Assembly: GCA_027659245.1 (NCBI GenBank)
Contig: JAQDPW010000001.1
Location: 62,001-126,000 of the forward strand
Length of the DNA: 64,000 bases
From: Streptococcaceae bacterium AM104-57
GTDB lineage: Bacteria; Bacillota; Bacilli; Lactobacillales; Streptococcaceae
Direction: 5' to 3'
The translations under genes were made by a program, and so were the position numbers. Below the pieces are notes generated by a model. It was not told the origin of the DNA. It ran no database searches and saw only the letters and a program-made list of their open reading frames with translations. Shown in pieces: positions 8,484-18,171 of the stretch (the first letter of the stretch is position 1; each line of letters starts with the position of its first letter).

Positions 8484-9764
8484 ATGAAATTACAAAAACC
8501 AAAAGGAACGCAGGATATTTTACCTGCTGAGTCTGCCAAATGGCAGTACGTTGAAGGCTTTGCGCGTGAAATCTTCAAACGCTACAACTACGCAGAAGTA
8601 CGTACCCCAATATTTGAGCATTACGAGGTTATTAGTCGCTCTGTCGGAGATACAACGGATATCGTAACCAAGGAAATGTACGACTTTTATGACAAGGGTG
8701 ACCGTCATATTACCCTCCGTCCAGAAGGAACAGCGCCAGTTGTCCGTTCCTATGTGGAAAATAAACTCTTCGCCCCAGAAGTTCAAAAGCCAAGCAAGTT
8801 CTACTATATGGGACCTATGTTCCGTTATGAGCGTCCACAGGCAGGGCGTTTGCGCCAGTTCCACCAAATTGGTGTTGAGTGTTTTGGCTCTAGCAATCCA
8901 GCTACCGATGTGGAAACGATTGCGATGGCAGCTCACTTCCTGAAAGAAATCGGCATCCAAGGTGTCAAATTACATCTTAACACTCTTGGAAATCCTGAGA
9001 GTCGTGCGGCCTACCGTCAAGCCTTGATTGACTATTTGACACCGCTCAAGGAGACCTTGTCTAAGGATAGCCAACGTCGTTTGGAGGAAAATCCTCTTCG
9101 TGTCTTGGACTCGAAGGAAAAAGAAGACAAGGTAGCTGTGGAGAATGCACCATCTATCTTGGATTACCTGGATGCAGAAAGCCAAGCTCACTTTGATGCT
9201 GTTCGTCAGATGTTGGAAAATCTCGGAGTAGACTACATCATCGATACCAACATGGTGCGTGGTTTGGACTACTATAACCACACGATTTTTGAGTTTATCA
9301 CTGAAATCGATGGCAATGAATTGACAGTCTGTGCAGGTGGTCGCTACGATGGTTTGGTTGCCTACTTTGGTGGTCCTGAGACTGCTGGATTTGGTTTTGG
9401 ACTTGGTGTAGAGCGTCTGCTTCTCATTCTTGAAAAGCAAGGTGTGGCTCTCCCTATCGAAAATGCCCTAGACGTCTATATTGCTGTTCTTGGTGAAGGA
9501 GCTAACCTTAAGGCTTTGGAGTTGGTACAAGCCCTTCGCCAACAAGGATTCAAAGCAGAGCGTGATTACCTTAACCGGAAGCTCAAAGCTCAGTTCAAGT
9601 CAGCCGATGTCTTTGCGGCTAAGGCTCTCATCACTCTAGGAGAGAGTGAAGTCGAAAGCGGACAAGTGACAGTTAAGAATAACCAAACTCGAGAAGAAGT
9701 TCAAGTTTCGCTTGGTGTTATTAGTCAAAGCTTCTCTCAAGTCTTTGAAAAACTAGGATTTTAA
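8484..9764 (+). CDS. hisS: Histidyl-tRNA synthetase
   Basis: A class II aminoacyl-tRNA synthetase that charges tRNA-His. The 426-residue length is standard. Visible family features are the N-terminal PKGTQDILP, motif 2 around [17 protein letters not shown], the HisRS signature [13 protein letters not shown], and motif 3 near [12 protein letters not shown], followed by the C-terminal anticodon-binding domain. The start follows AAAGAGGATT. It is monocistronic, with its own promoter and terminator. Confidence 0.97.
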   Translation: MKLQKPKGTQDILPAESAKWQYVEGFAREIFKRYNYAEVRTPIFEHYEVISRSVGDTTDIVTKEMYDFYDKGDRHITLRPEGTAPVVRSYVENKLFAPEVQKPSKFYYMGPMFRYERPQAGRLRQFHQIGVECFGSSNPATDVETIAMAAHFLKEIGIQGVKLHLNTLGNPESRAAYRQALIDYLTPLKETLSKDSQRRLEENPLRVLDSKEKEDKVAVENAPSILDYLDAESQAHFDAVRQMLENLGVDYIIDTNMVRGLDYYNHTIFEFITEIDGNELTVCAGGRYDGLVAYFGGPETAGFGFGLGVERLLLILEKQGVALPIENALDVYIAVLGEGANLKALELVQALRQQGFKAERDYLNRKLKAQFKSADVFAAKALITLGESEVESGQVTVKNNQTREEVQVSLGVISQSFSQVFEKLGF

Positions 9765-9777
9765 TAGCAGATAAACT

Positions 9778-9805
9778 GGTCAGGATTTTACTCCTGACCT
9801 TTTTC
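9778..9805 (+). terminator. Terminator after hisS
   Basis: GGTCAGGA (9778-9785) pairs with TCCTGACC (9792-9799), followed by TTTTTCTTTT. Confidence 0.9.
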
Positions 9806-9832
9806 TTTTGCAAAATGACAAAAATCTTAAAC

Positions 9833-9877
9833 TTTTTGACAAAGATACTTGTCAAAAATAAAAAGATATGTTACAAT
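9833..9877 (+). promoter_or_regulatory. Promoter with a dyad operator before the XRE operon
   Basis: The -35 TTGTCA (9849-9854) and -10 TACAAT (9872-9877) are 17 bp apart, and the -10 is extended (TG at 9869-9870). A near-perfect inverted repeat, TTTTTGACAA (9833-9842) and TTGTCAAAAA (9849-9858), overlaps the -35. This is a good candidate operator for the XRE regulator encoded two genes downstream. Promoter call is strong; regulator assignment is inferred. Confidence 0.75.
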
Positions 9878-9916
9878 GAAATCAAGTTAAGAAAAGTATA
9901 GCAGAAAGGAACGATT

Positions 9917-10231
9917 ATGTGGGCATTAGGATTTGTACCTCTTATGATAATCTTTTATCTCGACCATACCCAAAAGGTCAAGAAACTAGAGAATAAAATC
10001 AAAAAGCTTGAGCGAAAAGAGAAAGGAAATATAGATATGTCAAGATTATTAAAAGAATTGATTGGGAGAACGCCGGTCATCGTTGGACAATTATTTGGAA
10101 CAGATAACTGGGAAGTTGTGGATGTTGATGAGGAATGGGTCAAGCTACGACGTGTAGATAAAAAGGGAAAAGAAAAATTCAAACTACAACGCATTGAGGA
10201 TATCCAAACGATTCAATTTGACGGAAAGTAG
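9917..10231 (+). CDS. Small membrane-anchored protein of unknown function
   Basis: A 104-residue protein with one N-terminal transmembrane segment (about residues 2-15), a short Lys/Glu-rich probable coiled coil (about 20-38), and a compact basic C-terminal part (about 41-104) that looks like a small beta-rich domain (RTPVIVGQLFG, then WVKLRRVDKKGK). The ATG at 9917 follows AGAAAGGA. A second in-frame ATG at 10037 also has a fair ribosome site (GAAAGGA near 10021) and would give a soluble 64-residue form. It is the first gene of the operon, 9 bp before the XRE start. I do not recognise a function. Confidence 0.7.
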   Translation: MWALGFVPLMIIFYLDHTQKVKKLENKIKKLERKEKGNIDMSRLLKELIGRTPVIVGQLFGTDNWEVVDVDEEWVKLRRVDKKGKEKFKLQRIEDIQTIQFDGK

Positions 10232-10240
10232 GTGTGTGAC

Positions 10241-10447
10241 ATGCAACTAAAAAATCGTCTAAAAGAGCTTCGGGCTCGCGATGGTCTCAATCAAACCGAT
10301 TTAGCCAAGCTAGCAGGGGTTTCCAGACAGACCATTAGTCTACTGGAGCGAGATGAGTACACGCCATCCATCGTTATTGCTCTGAAGATTGCTCAGATAT
10401 TCCATGAGCCAGTCGAGTCGGTTTTCCGCTTAGAGGAGGATGAGTGA
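10241..10447 (+). CDS. XRE-family helix-turn-helix regulator (68 aa)
   Basis: A minimal Cro/CI-type DNA-binding protein. The helix-turn-helix covers residues about 14-36 (QTDLAKLAGVSRQTISLLER), followed by a helical dimerisation tail. The ATG at 10241 was chosen over GTG 10232 because AGGTG lies at proper distance. Such stand-alone XRE proteins, common in Firmicutes, often precede a small membrane protein gene and regulate their own operon. The stop codon overlaps the next ATG. The dyad at 9833-9858 is its likely binding site. Confidence 0.85.
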   Translation: MQLKNRLKELRARDGLNQTDLAKLAGVSRQTISLLERDEYTPSIVIALKIAQIFHEPVESVFRLEEDE

Positions 10448-10644
10448 TGAACAAGTATAAAGTGATCTATTATGTAGTTGCCATAGCTCTATTAGTCAGC
10501 CTGTGTCTACTAATTGGAACAAATCTAGGATGGTTTGATCTCTATTACAGCGACCAATTTGTTTGGGCCTATTTTGCTCTTATCCCAGTCGTTGACTGGA
10601 TTGAAAAGAAAGCAAACAATTTAGCAAGTGAAAAAGGAGAATGA
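10447..10644 (+). CDS. Small two-helix membrane protein
   Basis: 65 residues with hydrophobic stretches at about 7-28 and 36-50. The ATG at 10447 overlaps the stop of the XRE gene (TGATG) and is preceded by AGAGGAGG. A GTG three bases earlier also opens the frame but is less likely. Companion membrane proteins of this size commonly follow small XRE genes; their role is unknown, though they may sequester or modulate the regulator. Confidence 0.75.
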   Translation: MNKYKVIYYVVAIALLVSLCLLIGTNLGWFDLYYSDQFVWAYFALIPVVDWIEKKANNLASEKGE

Positions 10645-10646
10645 AT

Positions 10647-10997
10647 ATGAAAGAGTTTTTAGCAGGATTTCAAGTAGATACAGAACAAAAAGAACTTGCA
10701 GGTGTCTGTGCAGGTTTAGGAAATTATTTTAATATCCAGACCAACGTCGTTCGTTTGGTGACAGTCTTGTTGTTTCTTTCTTCGACGGAGTTCGGGATTA
10801 TAACAGTGACTCTCTATGCTTATCTAGCAGGTTGGCTTGGCAATGAACCTTTGGGAGATGGAGCGAAAAAAGCAAGAAATCAAGCTATTCTCTTACTTGT
10901 TGTTTGTTTGCTTTTGGTATCACTTGGGACAGAAGGCTTGACAGCTATTTATGAATCAGGGAAAGCCTTTGGTCAGTGGTTGGCTGGATTAGTTTAG
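10647..10997 (+). CDS. PspC-domain membrane protein
   Basis: A 116-residue protein with an N-terminal PspC domain (about residues 12-65; motif KELAGVCAGLGNYFNI, followed by a hydrophobic segment) and a second C-terminal hydrophobic segment. PspC domains occur in envelope-stress proteins that sense or act at the membrane. The ATG at 10647 lies at the right distance from AAAAAGGAG; the ATG at 10641 is too close. A shorter relative is encoded at 58238-58432. Confidence 0.82.
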   Translation: MKEFLAGFQVDTEQKELAGVCAGLGNYFNIQTNVVRLVTVLLFLSSTEFGIITVTLYAYLAGWLGNEPLGDGAKKARNQAILLLVVCLLLVSLGTEGLTAIYESGKAFGQWLAGLV

Positions 10998-11010
10998 AGG
11001 GGGGATGAAT

Positions 11011-11733
11011 ATGAAAAAGAAAAGAATTTTATACTTCTTAGCGATTGGTGTTTTAGGCTATTTTACAGGTTTGCTTGCGGGTCGTGCTTGGGCATTGGGC
11101 ACAAGTTTTAATTTGAATACTCTAGTTCCTTGGATTTCAGCATCTTGTTTATTGATAGCTTTCATTAGCATTCTTTTGACATTCAATTTCTTAAAGAAAA
11201 GCAGAAAATTTCATTCCTTGTATCAAGAGGAAATGGATGATGATCTGAATGAAACCTATTATGTGCAAATGTATCGGAATCTCGAGTTTGGAACCATTGC
11301 TTTTAATATTGCAAGTGTAGCGATTTTATTGGCTCTTTTCATCTCAGGTAGTGAAGGGGTTGTACTAAATGGAAGCCATATAACCTTCTCTCTTTCTTTT
11401 TTGGCATTAGTGCTGATTTTCAGTGTTCAAAAATATCTTTTTAAGACCATTGCGATTGTTCGTCAGTTTGATTTGGTGTTTTTCTCTACACCAAAGGATG
11501 TCTTAGAGTACGTAAATTCATATGATGAAGGGGAGCGTCAGGCTAATTTGGAACAGAGTTTTCGGATTTTATTCCAATTAAATCAGTATGTCTTACCAGT
11601 CTTATATGTTTTTCTTTTTATCATTTCTTTCTTGACAGGAGAGATTCAGTTACTAGCCTTCTTGCTTGTAGGAGCTATCCATATTTATATCAATGTGATG
11701 CAGTTACCTATGGTGAAACGCTATTTCAAATAG
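11011..11733 (+). CDS. DUF3169 family membrane protein (copy 1)
   Basis: 240 residues with about six hydrophobic segments in pairs, separated by a soluble loop with YVQMYRNLEFG and a second loop with TPKDVLEYVNSYDEGERQA. These match DUF3169, a family of unknown function usually found in XRE-regulated operons of Firmicutes. The ATG at 11011 is preferred to 11005 because of spacing from AGAGGGGGG. It is clearly paralogous to the following gene, indicating a tandem duplication. Confidence 0.8.
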   Translation: MKKKRILYFLAIGVLGYFTGLLAGRAWALGTSFNLNTLVPWISASCLLIAFISILLTFNFLKKSRKFHSLYQEEMDDDLNETYYVQMYRNLEFGTIAFNIASVAILLALFISGSEGVVLNGSHITFSLSFLALVLIFSVQKYLFKTIAIVRQFDLVFFSTPKDVLEYVNSYDEGERQANLEQSFRILFQLNQYVLPVLYVFLFIISFLTGEIQLLAFLLVGAIHIYINVMQLPMVKRYFK

Positions 11734-11788
11734 GAAAGATCACTGAAACTATTTAAGGTTATTGGCTAGTTTAGATAGGGGTCAGAAA

Positions 11789-12502
11789 ATGAATAATAAT
11801 CGTAAATGGTTGAGAGTAGTAGTGTGTATGTTAAGTGCTTTTGTAGGAGCCTTTGCCTACACTCTTAGAGGTATAGTTGAGCAGATTCAAATGGAACAAG
11901 TCTTACACACTGTTTATGGACTCGCTCTCGTTATTGGAGGAATTTCCTTCGTTTTAGCCATATATTATCTTGGTAAAAGTCGAAAAGTTTATACTCTTTA
12001 TCAAAGGGGGACAGAGGAAGAAGATAGTGATCAGACTTATGTAAGAGCCTATCGTTACTTAGATTATGGTTTGGTTTCTTCAAATGTTTTGATGATAGCA
12101 ATGATGACCAGTGGGATCATATTGATTTCTCCGATATTTAAGAATACCTTGCTAATTCTTCCTGCTCTTATTCTATTATGCTTATACATTATTGTTGCCA
12201 ATTACTTGTTGCGAACTATTTTTATCGTTCGACACTATAAACTGTCTGTTTATTACACTCCAAAAGATATTTTAGACTATCTTAACAGTTATGATGAGGG
12301 AGAAAAGCAGGCAGAGATGGAGAGTGCCTATTTAACTCTGTTTAGGTTGAATCAGATTTTACTGCCATCACTCTATTTTTTATTGATAGTATTATCAGTT
12401 ATTTTACGAGAAATACAAGTAGTTGCCTTAGTTCTTTTAGTTGTCATCCATCTTTATATAACTATCGCACAATTAAGAAAAACAAAACGTTATTTTAAAT
12501 AG
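11789..12502 (+). CDS. DUF3169 family membrane protein (copy 2)
   Basis: 237 residues, same fold and motifs as the upstream gene: YVRAYRYLDYG in the first loop, TPKDILDYLNSYDEGEKQA in the second and a shared C-terminal KRYFK. The ATG at 11789 behind AGGGG was chosen over a TTG at 11762. The two paralogues are well diverged outside these loops, so the duplication is not recent. Function unknown. Confidence 0.8.
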   Translation: MNNNRKWLRVVVCMLSAFVGAFAYTLRGIVEQIQMEQVLHTVYGLALVIGGISFVLAIYYLGKSRKVYTLYQRGTEEEDSDQTYVRAYRYLDYGLVSSNVLMIAMMTSGIILISPIFKNTLLILPALILLCLYIIVANYLLRTIFIVRHYKLSVYYTPKDILDYLNSYDEGEKQAEMESAYLTLFRLNQILLPSLYFLLIVLSVILREIQVVALVLLVVIHLYITIAQLRKTKRYFK

Positions 12503-12511
12503 GAGTCTTTT

Positions 12512-13153
12512 ATGAAAATACTTAAAAACATTGGCTGGTTTGTTCTAGCTGTTCTATCCTTTTTCTTTGGCTATGGTATGGTTCAGAGCATGGCTCTATC
12601 AGCTCTTGGACTAGGGGCTTCAATCTTTGGAGTCTTACCACTTTATGTCGTCCTGTCAGGGGCCTATGTTTATGGAGTTTACAGATGGTATCAGACAGAA
12701 AAGGTTAGCATCCAGACAACGGCTTTTAATCGTTATATTTGGTTGCCAACCCTGGTTTTGCTAGTGGCGATTACAGCCCAGTTCTTTTTGCCGGATGACC
12801 CGTCGGTCAATCAACAAATCGTATCACAATTGACAGTTGCTCAGCCTGTCTTTGGTTTCTTTATGGTAGTGGTCTTTGCTCCTCTGACGGAAGAACTCAT
12901 CTTTAGAGGGATGCTGGCGCGCTATCTCTTTCCTAAGCAGAACAACAGCAAACAGACAGCTCTGTTTCTCCTCGTATCGAGTGTGCTTTTTGCCTTGATT
13001 CATTTTCCAGGGACTTTGCAACAGTTTTTAGTTTATGCTAGTCTGGGATTGAGTTTGGGTCTGGCTTATGTAAGCCGAAAAGGTCTTCTTTACAGCATTT
13101 CTCTCCACGCTTTAAATAATTTAATCGGATTTTTAATGATTCTCATGCTATAA
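12512..13153 (+). CDS. CPBP family intramembrane metalloprotease
   Basis: A 213-residue polytopic membrane protein of the CPBP (CAAX protease / bacteriocin-processing, Abi) family. Motif 1 is EELIFRG (Glu127-Glu128, Arg132), motif 2 has His164 in LIHFPG, and motif 3 is SLHALNN. In streptococci such proteins are linked to bacteriocin immunity or processing and to regulated membrane proteolysis. It lies 9 bp after the DUF3169 pair, so it belongs to the same operon. Another member is at 35145-35819. Confidence 0.85.
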   Translation: MKILKNIGWFVLAVLSFFFGYGMVQSMALSALGLGASIFGVLPLYVVLSGAYVYGVYRWYQTEKVSIQTTAFNRYIWLPTLVLLVAITAQFFLPDDPSVNQQIVSQLTVAQPVFGFFMVVVFAPLTEELIFRGMLARYLFPKQNNSKQTALFLLVSSVLFALIHFPGTLQQFLVYASLGLSLGLAYVSRKGLLYSISLHALNNLIGFLMILML

Positions 13154-13171
13154 TAGACTCAGGAGGAAGTC

Positions 13172-13387
13172 ATGAAACGAGTGATATTATTAGCAGTGAT
13201 TCAGGCAGTTGTTCTCTTCTTCATTATTGGAGCGCTTGCCTATGCTTTTAAAGGGGATTTCTTTTATAACTATCTAGCAGTTATCTTTGCACCAATCGCA
13301 GGTATTATGCGATTTGCGACAGCCTATGCAACGGAAATTGTCTTGCCTCGAAAGGCAGCAGAGATTACTGAAAAGCGTAAAAAATAA
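13172..13387 (+). CDS. Small membrane protein of unknown function
   Basis: 71 residues with two hydrophobic segments (about 4-25 and 32-50) and a basic tail ending TEKRKK. A clear AGGAGG site precedes the ATG, and the gene follows the CPBP protease by 18 bp, closing the operon. I do not recognise the family. Confidence 0.7.
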   Translation: MKRVILLAVIQAVVLFFIIGALAYAFKGDFFYNYLAVIFAPIAGIMRFATAYATEIVLPRKAAEITEKRKK

Positions 13388-13408
13388 AGAAATACCAAGT
13401 AAAATAAG

Positions 13409-13438
13409 ATCCAGCGAATGACTTCGCTGGATTTTTTC
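13409..13438 (+). terminator. Terminator of the XRE-CPBP operon
   Basis: ATCCAGCGAA (13409-13418) and TTCGCTGGAT (13423-13432) form a 10-bp stem with a 4-nt loop, followed by TTTTTTCTTTTT. Confidence 0.92.
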
Positions 13439-13498
13439 TTTTTAAAATGGATTCTCTCAAACTTTTCTGCTGATTTTCATGAAGAGCCTGCGCTTTTA

Positions 13499-13507
13499 TG
13501 GTAAAAT
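13499..13507 (+). promoter_or_regulatory. Extended -10 promoter for aspS
   Basis: TGGTAAAAT (hexamer 13502-13507) lies 28 bp upstream of the aspS ATG. No T-box is present. Confidence 0.65.
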
Positions 13508-13535
13508 AGTAAAAGAATAATAGAGGAGAGAAATC

Positions 13536-15299
13536 ATGAAACGTAGTATGTATGCTGGCCGTGTTCGTGCAGAGCACATTGGACAAGAAATTACCTTGAA
13601 AGGATGGGTTGCTCGCCGTCGTGACCTAGGAGGTCTTATCTTTATCGATCTTCGTGACCGTGAAGGAATTATGCAGTTGGTTATCAACCCTGAGAAAGTT
13701 TCTGCAGAGGTTATGGCAACAGCTGAAAGCCTTCGTAGTGAATTTGTCATCGAGGTGACTGGTCAGGTTGTAGCCCGTGAGCAAGCAAATGATAAGTTGG
13801 CGACTGGAGCGGTTGAGCTGAATGTTACAGCTCTTACTGTGCTTAACACAGCCAAAACAACACCATTTGAGATTAAGGATGGGATTGAGGCAAACGACGA
13901 TACACGCCTACGTTACCGTTATCTTGACCTTCGTCGTCCAGAGATGTTGGAAAACCTTAAACTTCGTGCCAAGGTAACTCATTCTATCCGTAACTACTTG
14001 GATGAGTTGGAATTTATCGATGTGGAAACGCCATTCCTTTCTAAGTCAACACCAGAAGGAGCGCGTGACTATTTGGTGCCATCTCGTGTTAATAAAGGGC
14101 ATTTTTACGCACTTCCTCAAAGTCCACAAATCACTAAGCAATTGTTGATGAATGCGGGATTTGACCGTTACTACCAAATCGTCAAATGTTTCCGTGACGA
14201 GGACTTGCGTGGAGACCGTCAGCCTGAGTTTACCCAGGTCGACTTGGAAACGTCTTTCCTTACTGAGCAAGAAATCCAAGACATCACAGAAGGCTTGATT
14301 GCGCGCGTGATGAGGGAAACAAAAGGGATTGAAGTAACGCTGCCATTCCCTCGTATGAAGTACGATGATGCTATGTCGCTTTATGGATCTGACAAGCCTG
14401 ATACTCGTTTTGAGATGTTGCTTCAGGACTTGACAGAAGTGGTCAAAGGTATTGATTTTAAAGTCTTTTCAGAAGCACCTGCTGTAAAAGCCATTGTGGT
14501 CAAAGGAGCTGCGGATAACTATTCACGTAAAGACATCGATAAGATGACTGAAGTAGCCAAACAGTACGGTGCCAAAGGTCTTGCTTGGGTCAAGGTGGTT
14601 GATGGAGAATTAAACGGACCAGTTGCTAAGTTCTTGACGAACATCCAAGCAGATTTGACAGCAGCGCTTGCGCTTGAGGATAAGGATTTGGTTCTCTTTG
14701 TGGCAGATACGCTTGAGGTGGCCAATGCAACGCTCGGTGCCCTTCGTGGACGTATTGCCAAAGAGCTTGGTTTGATTGATAGCGATAAATTTAACTTCCT
14801 TTGGGTGGTTGACTGGCCAATGTTTGAATGGTCTGAAGAAGAAGGCCGTTATATGAGCGCCCACCATCCATTTACCCTTCCTCAAGCAGAAACTGCTCAC
14901 GAGCTCGAGGGTGAATTGGCTAAGGTTCGTGCTATTGCCTACGACATCGTCTTGAACGGTTATGAGCTTGGCGGTGGTAGCCTTCGTATCAACCAAAAAG
15001 AACTGCAAGAACGTATGTTCAAAGCTCTTGGTTTCTCAGCTGAAGAAGCAAATGACCAGTTTGGTTTCCTTTTGGAAGCTATGGACTATGGCTTCCCACC
15101 ACACGGGGGCTTGGCGATCGGGCTTGACCGCTTTGTAATGCTCTTAGCAGGAGAAGAAAATATCCGCGAAGTCATTGCCTTTCCTAAGAACAACAAGGCA
15201 ACTGACCCAATGACACAAGCACCATCAACAGTAGCTCTTAAACAACTAGAGGAACTTAATCTACAAGTAGAACAAGATGAAACAAACGAAACTAACTAA
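13536..15299 (+). CDS. aspS: Aspartyl-tRNA synthetase
   Basis: A class II synthetase of the bacterial type (587 residues) with an N-terminal OB-fold anticodon-binding domain (about 1-110), a catalytic domain with motif 2 near [16 protein letters not shown], the bacterial GAD insertion (about 290-420), and motif 3 near [14 protein letters not shown]. It charges tRNA-Asp. The ribosome site is GAGGAGAG. Its last 23 bp overlap the start of the YitT-family gene. Confidence 0.97.
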   Translation: MKRSMYAGRVRAEHIGQEITLKGWVARRRDLGGLIFIDLRDREGIMQLVINPEKVSAEVMATAESLRSEFVIEVTGQVVAREQANDKLATGAVELNVTALTVLNTAKTTPFEIKDGIEANDDTRLRYRYLDLRRPEMLENLKLRAKVTHSIRNYLDELEFIDVETPFLSKSTPEGARDYLVPSRVNKGHFYALPQSPQITKQLLMNAGFDRYYQIVKCFRDEDLRGDRQPEFTQVDLETSFLTEQEIQDITEGLIARVMRETKGIEVTLPFPRMKYDDAMSLYGSDKPDTRFEMLLQDLTEVVKGIDFKVFSEAPAVKAIVVKGAADNYSRKDIDKMTEVAKQYGAKGLAWVKVVDGELNGPVAKFLTNIQADLTAALALEDKDLVLFVADTLEVANATLGALRGRIAKELGLIDSDKFNFLWVVDWPMFEWSEEEGRYMSAHHPFTLPQAETAHELEGELAKVRAIAYDIVLNGYELGGGSLRINQKELQERMFKALGFSAEEANDQFGFLLEAMDYGFPPHGGLAIGLDRFVMLLAGEENIREVIAFPKNNKATDPMTQAPSTVALKQLEELNLQVEQDETNETN

Positions 15300-16218
15300 A
15301 AAGTGGTACCATTATCTTCGCCGCTTTGCGTATCGAGTAAAGATTTTGCGTGTTTTACAAAGTATTTCTCGAGAAAAATACGATGAAAAAATCTCGGCTT
15401 CTCTGGTATATGGTTTTCTATCAGCAGTAGCCGTCAATTTCTTTTTCCAACCAGGGCACGTTTATTCAAGTGGTGCGACAGGGTTGGCCCAGATTATATC
15501 TGCCCTTAGTAACCACTGGTTTGGGTTTCATTTCCCAATCTCAGTAGCATTTTATGCCATCAATATTCCTCTCATGATTTTGGCCTGGTATCAAATTGGG
15601 CATAAGTTCACGATTTTTACCTTTATCACGGTATCCATGAGCTCGCTCTTTATCCAGTTTGTCCCTGTGGCAACCTTGACGGAGGATCCTATTATCAATG
15701 CCCTTTTTGGGGGAGTTGTCATGGGCTTGGGGATTGGTTTTGCTCTTCGAAACAATATCTCCAGTGGTGGGACGGATATCGTCAGTCTGACCATTCGGAA
15801 GAAAACAGGTAAGAATGTCGGCAGTATTTCTTTCTTGGTAAATGGGACCATCATGCTGATAGCAGGTTTGACCTTTGGTTGGAAATATGCCCTTTATTCC
15901 ATGATTACTATCTTTGTCTCCAGTCGTGTGACAGATGCAGTTTTCACCAAGCAAAAACGCATGCAGGCCATGATTGTCACTAGCAATCCAGATGCAGTCA
16001 TTGAGAAAATCCATCATAAATTGCACCGTGGAGCAACCATGATCCATGATGCTGAAGGAACTTATAATCACCAGCGTAAGGCTGTTTTGATTACGGTTAT
16101 CACTCGCGCAGAGTTTAATGATTTTAAACTGATCATGAAGCAAGTTGATCCAACAGCCTTTGTTTCTGTTTCAGAAAATGTTCATATCCTAGGCCGATTT
16201 GTCGAAGTCGAAAACTAA
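15277..16218 (+). CDS. YitT family membrane protein
   Basis: 313 residues: a short basic N-terminus, five or six transmembrane segments with the family [20 protein letters not shown] loop, and a C-terminal cytoplasmic DUF2179 domain (about 225-305). The YitT family is of unknown function, although some members have been proposed as transporters. It begins inside the aspS 3' end, which implies translational coupling. I saw no better start further in, since the residues right after the ATG are normal for the family. Confidence 0.83.
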   Translation: MKQTKLTKKWYHYLRRFAYRVKILRVLQSISREKYDEKISASLVYGFLSAVAVNFFFQPGHVYSSGATGLAQIISALSNHWFGFHFPISVAFYAINIPLMILAWYQIGHKFTIFTFITVSMSSLFIQFVPVATLTEDPIINALFGGVVMGLGIGFALRNNISSGGTDIVSLTIRKKTGKNVGSISFLVNGTIMLIAGLTFGWKYALYSMITIFVSSRVTDAVFTKQKRMQAMIVTSNPDAVIEKIHHKLHRGATMIHDAEGTYNHQRKAVLITVITRAEFNDFKLIMKQVDPTAFVSVSENVHILGRFVEVEN

Positions 16219-16305
16219 AGTTTTTCGGGCTATCTTCAAATTCCATTAGTGATACCTTGCTCTAGCTTACTGATAATTATTTATAATAACGGATAGAACG
16301 AAAAA

Positions 16306-16344
16306 CCCAACTCTTGAACACATTGTCAGAGTTGGGCTTTTTTA
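16306..16344. terminator. Bidirectional terminator between yitT-family gene and malR
   Basis: CCCAACTCT (16306-16314) pairs with AGAGTTGGG (16328-16336), with AAAAA before and CTTTTTTATTTTT after, so it serves both convergent genes. Confidence 0.88.
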
Positions 16345-17328
16345 TTTTTCAACGATTTTGTGGGCAATCAATTGACGGTAGCAAATTTGTCGATTTTCTT
16401 TGGTATCGCTGATGATTTGCAGAATGGTTTCAAATGAAGTACGTCCCAGAGCGAGGCTATTGATATCTATATAGGCTGCTAGGTTTAATCTTGGCTTAAC
16501 AGAATCGAAGCTGAGTACAGGGATATTGAGATTGTGCTCGTTGAGGTAGTCACAAACACCTTCAGCTAAGAGGCTATCTGTTGTAATGATGGCATCAGTC
16601 TGAGGATCATGTTTGAAGAGACGTTTACTAAATTTATATCCCTTTTCTTCAAGAAATTCATCTGCAAAGAAGGTGCGTTGACTATCAAGAGGAAGTTTGT
16701 GTTCTTGAAGGGCTTGTTCGTAACCTGTTAGACGATCCTGCGTAACGTAGAGTTTCTTGGCTCCACCGATGAAAGCGATTCGATTACATCCTTTCTTAAG
16801 GAAGTATTCGGTTGCATCAAAACCAGCTTGAATATTATCGTTGTCAACAAGTGGAATAAAAGGGGATAATGATTTTCCAAGGATGAGGAAGGGGAATTGC
16901 TCATCGACAACCAGTTGTACCAAGGGGTCATTTTCTTGGGCATACAAGAAGATAAGACCGTCTACACGCTTTCCATAGACCATCTGTGAAATTGCATTTA
17001 AGCGCTCTTTTTCGTCTTTTCCAGTTGCAATCTGGATAGCATAGTGATTTTCTGAAGCAACTTGTGCAATTCCTCTAAGGACAGAAGGGAAGAAAGGATT
17101 TTGATAGAAAACGTCTGAATCATCTGGAAGAACTAATCCGATAACCTGTGTATAGCTACTTACTAGGCTTCGGGCATTGAGGTTAGGATGGTAGTTGAGT
17201 TCCTTCATAGCCTTTCGAACTCGTTTTTTGGTTTCATCGCTAATGGTTGATTTGTTTTGAATAACACGGGTTACGGTTGAGGGTGAGACCCCTGCAGCCT
17301 TGGCCACGTCTTTAATCGTAACAGGCAT
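16342..17328 (-). CDS. malR: Maltose operon repressor MalR, LacI/GalR family
   Basis: A 328-residue regulator with an N-terminal LacI helix-turn-helix (IKDVAKAAGVSPSTVTRV, residues about 4-21, with a hinge to about 60) and a periplasmic-binding-protein-like sugar domain. In S. pneumoniae MalR represses the malXCD and malQP (malMP) promoters and is released by maltose or maltodextrin. Position next to malA and the palindromes at 21886-21949 and 22205-22218 support the assignment. It lies 9 bp downstream of malA and is co-transcribed with it. Confidence 0.93.
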   Translation of the reverse strand: MPVTIKDVAKAAGVSPSTVTRVIQNKSTISDETKKRVRKAMKELNYHPNLNARSLVSSYTQVIGLVLPDDSDVFYQNPFFPSVLRGIAQVASENHYAIQIATGKDEKERLNAISQMVYGKRVDGLIFLYAQENDPLVQLVVDEQFPFLILGKSLSPFIPLVDNDNIQAGFDATEYFLKKGCNRIAFIGGAKKLYVTQDRLTGYEQALQEHKLPLDSQRTFFADEFLEEKGYKFSKRLFKHDPQTDAIITTDSLLAEGVCDYLNEHNLNIPVLSFDSVKPRLNLAAYIDINSLALGRTSFETILQIISDTKENRQICYRQLIAHKIVEK

Positions 17329-17337
17329 AATAATCTC

Positions 17338-18138
17338 CTACTTATGGTAGTCTGGATCACGGAAATGCGTTTTGTAAAAGATAGTGACCAGGTATAGAAC
17401 AAATAAAATATTTTGAACAGTAATTAAAGTTGCCATATTTTGGCCTAGGAGACCTAGAATCATAGCAAGCAAGGTTGGTAATCCTAAACAGTTCAAAATG
17501 AAATGATAGCACTCTTTGTAGCTTTTAAATGAAAAGAGACGCGATTTTTTCGTGAAGTAGAGCAAGAGGCTAGCACCTAAAGCAACAATAAAAAAATTAA
17601 GTCCAAAGAGGAAGCTAGAACCAAGCACAAGAAAGAGACTAATATAGACGCGATTCTGTTGATACCAGTCTTTAGAAATGGCTTGTGTTAAGCTTTCCTT
17701 GCTTTGGAAGCTCTCAGTCGTTATCGCGTGATAGCGAATGCTGGTCAATTCTTTTCCTTGCTTGCTGATGATGAGTTTCTCAGGTTCAAAGTTCAGAAGT
17801 AATTCCTCAGGGAAGTTTGAACTAGAAGGGTCTCCGATTTGGATAGAAGCTTGATGAGGAGATGAACCTGTATAGCTCAACTTACCATCTACAATCTTTA
17901 CATTGGCAGCCAAATCCTGAACCACACTATCCGTCAAAGGAGTGTAGACATCATTGATGAAAGTTTCTAAAGGATAAGTTTCCTGAGAACTGTTTTGGAT
18001 GGCAATGGGGACCATAGACAAGCTGATCAGGAAAATACTGGTAAAAATCAGTTGGAACCAGTTGAGACCAAAACGTTGAGATAGGGGCTTACGGAATCCC
18101 CAGATACTATTAAAATAAGAAAATGGATATGGTAACAT
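17338..18138 (-). CDS. malA: MalA, DUF1189 membrane protein of the maltodextrin locus
   Basis: 266 residues with an N-terminal transmembrane segment (about 27-46), an outside soluble region, and about four C-terminal transmembrane segments. This layout is the DUF1189 family, called MalA in streptococcal maltose loci. Its biochemical role is not established. It has its own promoter and reads into malR. Confidence 0.85.
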   Translation of the reverse strand: MLPYPFSYFNSIWGFRKPLSQRFGLNWFQLIFTSIFLISLSMVPIAIQNSSQETYPLETFINDVYTPLTDSVVQDLAANVKIVDGKLSYTGSSPHQASIQIGDPSSSNFPEELLLNFEPEKLIISKQGKELTSIRYHAITTESFQSKESLTQAISKDWYQQNRVYISLFLVLGSSFLFGLNFFIVALGASLLLYFTKKSRLFSFKSYKECYHFILNCLGLPTLLAMILGLLGQNMATLITVQNILFVLYLVTIFYKTHFRDPDYHK

Positions 18139-18171
18139 AAATCTCTTTCTAAGGCATTTTTCTATATGAGT

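Noticed and set aside
15541-16143. 200-codon open frame antisense to the YitT-family gene
   Set aside because: Composition is that of a complement of coding DNA and there is no start signal. The YitT frame is clearly the real one.
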